DNA from: Pseudomonadales bacterium
GTDB taxonomy: Bacteria; Pseudomonadota; Gammaproteobacteria; Pseudomonadales; Halieaceae
DNA length: 64,000 bases
Assembly: GCA_024234815.1 (NCBI GenBank)
Contig: JACKNO010000006.1
Span: 62,001 to 126,000 of the forward strand
Reading direction: 5' to 3'
Shown here: positions 60,026 through 64,000 of the stretch, piece by piece
Layout: every line of letters starts with the position of its first letter
Numbering within the stretch: position 1 is the first letter of the stretch
Notes under the pieces: generated by a model
Databases searched by the model: none
The model's input: only the letters and a program-made list of their open reading frames with translations
What the model was told of the DNA's origin: nothing
Position numbers and translations under genes: made by a program

Positions 60026-60751
60026 CTATAGCCCAAGCACGGCGATGGAAAGGCCGCAAAGAGTGATGGTGCCGCCGGCAATCGCCTCACTGAAGCGCTC
60101 CATACCCGGCAGGCGGACAGAGCGCAGGCCGCGCATCGAAACCGCCACCACAGCCAGCATGGTCAGCACGGTGACCGCGGCGAAAACCAGCGTAACCGCC
60201 ATCAGGCCCGCCGGGCTCTCTTTCGCCGCCGGAAACATCAGTATCGGTATGAGTGGCTCGCAGGGGCCGAGCACAAACACTATGAAAATGGCCCAACCGG
60301 TTGCGGAGCGATGCTTGTTATCGCTATCCACCCCGGCATGGACATGGGTATGCGCGGCATGGTGAACATGTTCGTGCGCGTGGCGCTCACCGCCGTGAGT
60401 ATGCCAGTGGGTATGCGGCCTGTCGCGCCAGGCGCGCCGCAATCCCCAGGTCATGTAGACGAGACCAACGGACACCAGGGCCCAGGCCGCCAGGTCGCCA
60501 CGTACGCCCTCTATCCACTCCAGGGCGTGTAACTGCATACCGGCATAAATGCCGATAATCCCGAGAACGACTGAACCGACAATATGGCCACATCCGCACA
60601 ACAGCGTCATGCGCATGGTCTTGCGCAACGACCAGCCACGGCTCTTGGCCATGGCGACAAACGGAAGATAGTGATCGGGCCCGAGTAGCGTATGAACGAA
60701 GGCGATAGCGGCGGCAGTGCCGCACAACAATAATATTTCAGGCGTTATCAA
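60026..60751 (-). CDS. NicO/UreH-type metal transporter with His-rich loop
   Basis: 241 residues with six helices and a cytoplasmic or periplasmic loop rich in His (about 112-140: HTHWHTHGGERHAHEHVHH). Helix 1 carries the HTLLGPDHYLPF motif, and helix 4 carries FVLGPCEPLIP, both typical of nickel/cobalt- or sulfur-group transporters of this superfamily. The start is TTG with GAAGG upstream. It is the first gene of the long minus-strand operon that includes a His-tailed cupin, so metal supply for an operon enzyme is plausible. Confidence 0.75.
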   Translation of the reverse strand: MITPEILLLCGTAAAIAFVHTLLGPDHYLPFVAMAKSRGWSLRKTMRMTLLCGCGHIVGSVVLGIIGIYAGMQLHALEWIEGVRGDLAAWALVSVGLVYMTWGLRRAWRDRPHTHWHTHGGERHAHEHVHHAAHTHVHAGVDSDNKHRSATGWAIFIVFVLGPCEPLIPILMFPAAKESPAGLMAVTLVFAAVTVLTMLAVVAVSMRGLRSVRLPGMERFSEAIAGGTITLCGLSIAVLGL

Positions 60752-60773
60752 ACCGGGAGCCTTCTATGGATTG

Positions 60774-60797
60774 TAATGTATCATTGATAGGACATTA
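60774..60797. promoter_or_regulatory. palindrome before the metal transporter gene
   Basis: TAATGT-N12-ACATTA, a 24-bp AT-rich inverted repeat, lies 23 bp upstream of the TTG start. A metal-responsive repressor (Zur, Fur or NikR type) is possible because of the gene it precedes, but the sequence does not exactly match a consensus I know. Confidence 0.45.
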
Positions 60798-60863
60798 TGT
60801 CTTTTGATTATAGGCAGCCTGAAGCGCGGCAGCAAGCCCCGCGCCCGAATTCAAGCCGTGGCG

Positions 60864-62066
60864 TCAACCGATCACCCCGTCCGCCCGCAACTGCTCGAGC
60901 GCGGCGTCATCCAGTTGCAGAATGCCTTTCAGAATCTCATCGTTGTGGCTGCCGATCGCCATTCCGGGCCAGTCGGTGCGGCCGGGGGTGCCCGCCAGTT
61001 TGGGCATGATGGCCGGAATCTTGAGCGGCTTGCCATCTATCTCCACGCCCTCGAACAATCCCCTGGCCTGGTAGTGGGGGTCAGACATCATATCCTCCAC
61101 GCTGTAGATGGGGCCTACGGGTACCCGCACCCCCTCCAGTGTGCTGATGATATGGGCCGCTGAATGGCAGGCACACCACTGACCCAGAGCCTCGTCTATC
61201 GCATCCTCGTGCACTATGCGCCCGGCGTTGTCCGCCATCGCGGGGTCTTCCGCCATATCCGAGCGACCGGCAGCGATCATGAGGCGCTTGAAGATGGAGT
61301 CGCCGTTGCCGCCGATCACCACGTACTTGCCATCGTCACAACGGTAGGTATTGGTGGGAACGATACCGGTCACCGTAGTGCCCGATGGCTCCCGCACGAC
61401 ACCGGCGCCGTCATATTCCGGCACGATGCCCTCCATCAGGTTGAAGACTGACTCATACAGGGCCACATCCACGACCTGACCCTCGCCGGAATCCGGCTTC
61501 GCACGCTGGATCAGCGCCAGGGCGATCCCCAGTGCCGCGTGGATCGCAGCCACGGTGTCGCCCATACTGATATTGGGGCGCACGGGCGCCTTGCCCGGCT
61601 CGCCGTTGATGTAGCGAAAGCCGCCGAAGCCCTCGGTGACCGAGGCGTAACCGGGCTTGCTCGAATAGGGACCGGTCTGGCCGTAACCGGAAATACGCGC
61701 GTAGACCAGACCGGGGTTGCGCTCCTTGAGGTCCGCGGGACCCATGCCCCAGGACTCCATCAACCCCGGCCGGAAATTCTCCACCACCACATCGGCGCTC
61801 TCCAGCAGTTTGAGCGCCAGCGCCCTGCCCTGCTCCGACTTCAGGTCCAGCGTGACGCTCTTCTTGTTGCGACCGAGACTCCTGTACCACAGGGACGTGC
61901 CGTCCTGCACCTCGCGCCAGCCGCGAATCGGGTCGCCCCCCGGCGGTTCAACCTTGATCACCTCGGCGCCGAAATAGGCCAGGATAGTGCCCGTGAAGGG
62001 TCCTGCCAGCAGCTGCCCCATCTCGATAACCCGCAGGCCTTCCAGCGGCCGCTCAAACTCACTCAT
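60864..62066 (-). CDS. class III (CaiB/BaiF) CoA transferase, divergent active site
   Basis: 400 residues. Family stretches YFGAEVIKVEPPGGDPIRGW, GRNKKSVTLDLKSEQG and VVVENFRP are present. At the position where the other two CoA transferases of the window have the catalytic Asp (RTALDEV, GALDDSI) this one reads KPGYASV, with Ala141. A nearby Asp in SMGDTVAA may take over, as in some subgroups, or the role differs. Its promoter holds an inverted TGATATAT/ATATATCA pair shared with the symporter gene. Confidence 0.88.
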   Translation of the reverse strand: MSEFERPLEGLRVIEMGQLLAGPFTGTILAYFGAEVIKVEPPGGDPIRGWREVQDGTSLWYRSLGRNKKSVTLDLKSEQGRALALKLLESADVVVENFRPGLMESWGMGPADLKERNPGLVYARISGYGQTGPYSSKPGYASVTEGFGGFRYINGEPGKAPVRPNISMGDTVAAIHAALGIALALIQRAKPDSGEGQVVDVALYESVFNLMEGIVPEYDGAGVVREPSGTTVTGIVPTNTYRCDDGKYVVIGGNGDSIFKRLMIAAGRSDMAEDPAMADNAGRIVHEDAIDEALGQWCACHSAAHIISTLEGVRVPVGPIYSVEDMMSDPHYQARGLFEGVEIDGKPLKIPAIMPKLAGTPGRTDWPGMAIGSHNDEILKGILQLDDAALEQLRADGVIG

Positions 62067-62166
62067 TGGCTACAACCTCACTCGCGATAAACCCAAGCCG
62101 CCTCACAGGGCCGACAGACATCGAACAACCGGCGGATGCTCGCGTACCCGCCCGCAAATCGGCAAT

Positions 62167-62192
62167 TGATATATAATACTAACAATATATCA
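62167..62192. promoter_or_regulatory. inverted TGATATAT repeats with TATAAT in a divergent promoter
   Basis: TGATATAT (62167-62174) and ATATATCA (62185-62192) form a perfect inverted pair spaced by 10 bp. The segment also contains TATAAT (62172-62177), so an operator overlapping a promoter is likely. It lies between the CoA transferase gene and the symporter gene and uses the same half-site as the 10-bp palindromes elsewhere. Confidence 0.55.
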
Positions 62193-62246
62193 TTTGAACA
62201 CAACTACCGGCGCGCACTAACTCACACACCACGGTCACACCGCATT

Positions 62247-63648
62247 ATGCTCGATACAAACGTTGTTCTGGCAACCCTCGTAATGTACCAGATACTGCTG
62301 CTTGTTATCGGTTTCTGGGCCCAGCGCCGGGTGAATTCGGAGCAGGACTTTTTCCTGGCCAGCCGCCAGCTCGGCCCCCTGGGTAGCGGCGGTAAGTTAT
62401 TCCGCCAGCGCCGCCTCCGCCTGGACCCTGCTGGGCATGAGCGGGCTGGCCTTCAGTATCGGGGTCTCGGCGCTGTGGGTGGCACTGGGCGCGATTCTGG
62501 GTTGTGCGTTTTCCTGGTGGGTGCTGGCGCCGCGCATCATGGCGGCGAGCGAGCGCCGGCAACTGTTATCCGCTACCGAGTTCATCGCCGACGGCACCGC
62601 GGGCCGCCAACGCCAGCGTATTATCGGCCTGGTGTCGGCCATCATCCTGTTCAGCTTTGTAGTGTATATCGCCTCGCAGTTCCAGGGCGCCGGCAACACT
62701 TTCGCCAGCACCTTCGGCATGAGCAGCGCCGGGAGTATCGCGCTGGGAGGCTCGATCATCGTGCTCTACACCCTGCTGGGCGGTTTCTGGGCGGTGAGTG
62801 TCACCGATACCCTGCAGGGTTTGCTGATGATACTGGCCGCCATCGCGCTACCGCTCGCCGCTGTCATTGAACTGGGTGGGCCGGCGGCGTTCTGGGCGGG
62901 CCTGGGCGCCCGGACCAGCGCGCAGTACATGAGCCTTACCGGCAACAGCCTGGGGCTTACCGCGGCGGGCATGGTGGCCGGCTCCCTCGCGGTGGGCATA
63001 TCCGCTATCGGCCAGCCTCACCTGGTAGCTCGTTTCATGGCCCTGCGCGATGCCAGCGCCCTGCGCCAGGGCCAGCTTATCGCCACCCTCTGGTATGCCG
63101 TGGTTTTCCTTGGAATGTTCCTGCTGGGACTTGCGGGCCGCCTGCTGGTACCGGATCTGGCAGACGCGGAGCAGGTGTTTTTTGCCGTCAATGCCCAGCT
63201 GTTCCCGTCTTTCCTGGGGGCCATCCTGCTGGCTGCGGTGCTCTCCGCAATTATGTCGACCGCCGACAGCATGCTGCTGGTGGCCGGTACCACGGTGGCG
63301 CATGACCTGGGCATGACCCGGCGTTACCGTGTGCAGGCCCTGCTGATTTCCCGCCTGGTGATCGCGATTATCTCGGTGGCGGCCATCCTGGTCGCCATCT
63401 ATATCCCGGCTACCATTTTCCAGCGTGTACTGTTCGCCTGGGTGGCAATAGGCTCGGCCCTGGGGCCCATTATTCTGTGCCGCGCCCTGGGGCTGGTGTG
63501 TGCCCCCACCAGGATTCTGCCGGCAATCGCAACCGGGTTTGTCGTCGCGGTAGCCTGCTACCTGTTGCCCAACACGCCCGGCGACATCGTCGAGCGCACC
63601 CTGCCTTTTGCCCTGGGGCTGGCGGTCCTGTTGCTCAGGCCGCGCTGA
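62247..63648 (+). pseudogene. sodium:solute symporter (SSS family), frameshifted
   Basis: The reading frame starts normally (MLDTNVVLATLVMYQILLL) and continues to SRQLGPLG, then leaves the family sequence. From about 62397 the family resumes in another frame (SYSASAASAWTLLGMSGLAF). Removing one G from the GGG run at 62381-62383 gives LGPLVAAVSYSASAASAW, which restores the family text, so the change is a single extra base. The rest is intact to the stop, about 465 residues in total with many helices. It may be a true pseudogene, a phase-variable site or a sequencing error. It would have imported an organic acid or similar solute. Confidence 0.85.
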
Positions 63649-64000
63649 GCGACAGGGCGGCAGCCGCTTCCTGCGGCAGCACAAACCAGCGCAGAGCCTC
63701 AGCGCTGGGGGGCAGGTGCAGTTCATAGCACTCGCCCTCCCTGTCGTCCCGCAGCAACTCTGCCCGCGCCATCGCGAGGTATTCCGTCAGCGGCAAAGAG
63801 GCCAGTTCCGCGTCCCTCGCCTCGGGCAAGGCGTCAAAATCCAGATCCAGCAGGTCACTGGCCAGCTCCATGCTTCGCCCCTGATAACGCCAGGTCCCGC
63901 TGACCGTATCAAACCGGTAGTACGGCAATAACCGCCAGCCGTACTCCGCGACCAGCGCAATCGCATCCACCAGGTAGTCGAAGGTCTCTTGGTCTATGAA
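63635..64000 (-). CDS. C-terminal end of a probable PLP-dependent aminotransferase class V
   Basis: Only the last 122 residues lie in the window; the frame is open to the right edge. The text FIDQETFDYLVDAIALVAEYG followed by RLLPYYRFDTVSGTWRYQG resembles the C-terminal domain of long class V aminotransferase-fold proteins, as I remember them. The active-site lysine would be outside the window. Its stop overlaps the end of the convergent symporter gene by 14 bp. The assignment is tentative. Confidence 0.45.
   Translation of the reverse strand, partial: FIDQETFDYLVDAIALVAEYGWRLLPYYRFDTVSGTWRYQGRSMELASDLLDLDFDALPEARDAELASLPLTEYLAMARAELLRDDREGECYELHLPPSAEALRWFVLPQEAAAALSLSAA

Overview
The window is GC-rich DNA with tightly packed catabolic genes, class III CoA transferases, hydantoinase-type subunits, heavy-metal RND efflux genes and FNR-type control sites. 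It looks chromosomal and proteobacterial. A marine gammaproteobacterium of the Halieaceae/Cellvibrionales type is my best guess, made from gene style and not from any marker gene. I saw no rRNA, tRNA, CRISPR array, phage or transposase gene.

Main reading: this is a catabolic locus for cyclic or linear tetrapyrroles, most likely chlorophyll breakdown products, resembling the plant PAO/phyllobilin pathway. Supporting genes are two proteins that look like red chlorophyll catabolite reductase (7866-8621 and 14777-15595), an SDR that strongly resembles chlorophyll b reductase NOL/NYC1 (12661-13461), a Rieske oxygenase (19270-20433), a P450 (39964-41226) and several alpha/beta hydrolases, some membrane-anchored, that could remove phytyl or methyl esters. 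A Crp/Fnr regulator with an FNR-type recognition helix (22864-23553) lies among them. FNR-type boxes precede both reductase-like genes (one box is perfect) and sit in the promoter between the Rieske and chlorophyllase-like genes.

A second block (24381-31969 with 33395-36670) fits the disposal of the alkylmaleimides expected when tetrapyrroles are broken up: two allantoinase/cyclic-imide-hydrolase-like deacetylases, a maleamate-amidase-like isochorismatase-fold enzyme, a LeuCD-type hydratase, an isocitrate-lyase-family lyase, a CoA transferase and a HutC-type GntR regulator. The palindrome TGATATATCA precedes the regulator, the CoA transferase and a third gene, which suggests a second regulon.

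Layout: 179-10440, a minus-strand series (MFS, racemase-fold protein, FAD monooxygenase, amidase, hydrolase-like protein, aldehyde dehydrogenase, acyl-CoA-dehydrogenase-type flavoprotein, RCCR-like protein, tandem nitrilase). 10613-24221, the mixed-strand tetrapyrrole block. 24381-31969, the imide block. 32216-41226, accessory genes, CoA transferase, LeuCD and P450. 41517-47755, an HME-RND efflux operon with a divergent LuxR-type membrane regulator. 47805-49876, amidase and membrane protein. 50386-51088, a toxin-antitoxin island. 51139-60751, a long minus-strand operon (hydantoinase A/B, HMG-CoA lyase, cupin, small protein, CoA transferase, amidohydrolase, His-rich metal transporter). 60864-64000, a CoA transferase, a frameshifted sodium symporter and the C-terminal end of a PLP enzyme.

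Family assignments rest on motifs read by eye and on remembered family sequences. Substrates are inferred from context. Ferredoxin, ferredoxin reductase and Mg-dechelatase, which a PAO-like route would need, are not in the window.
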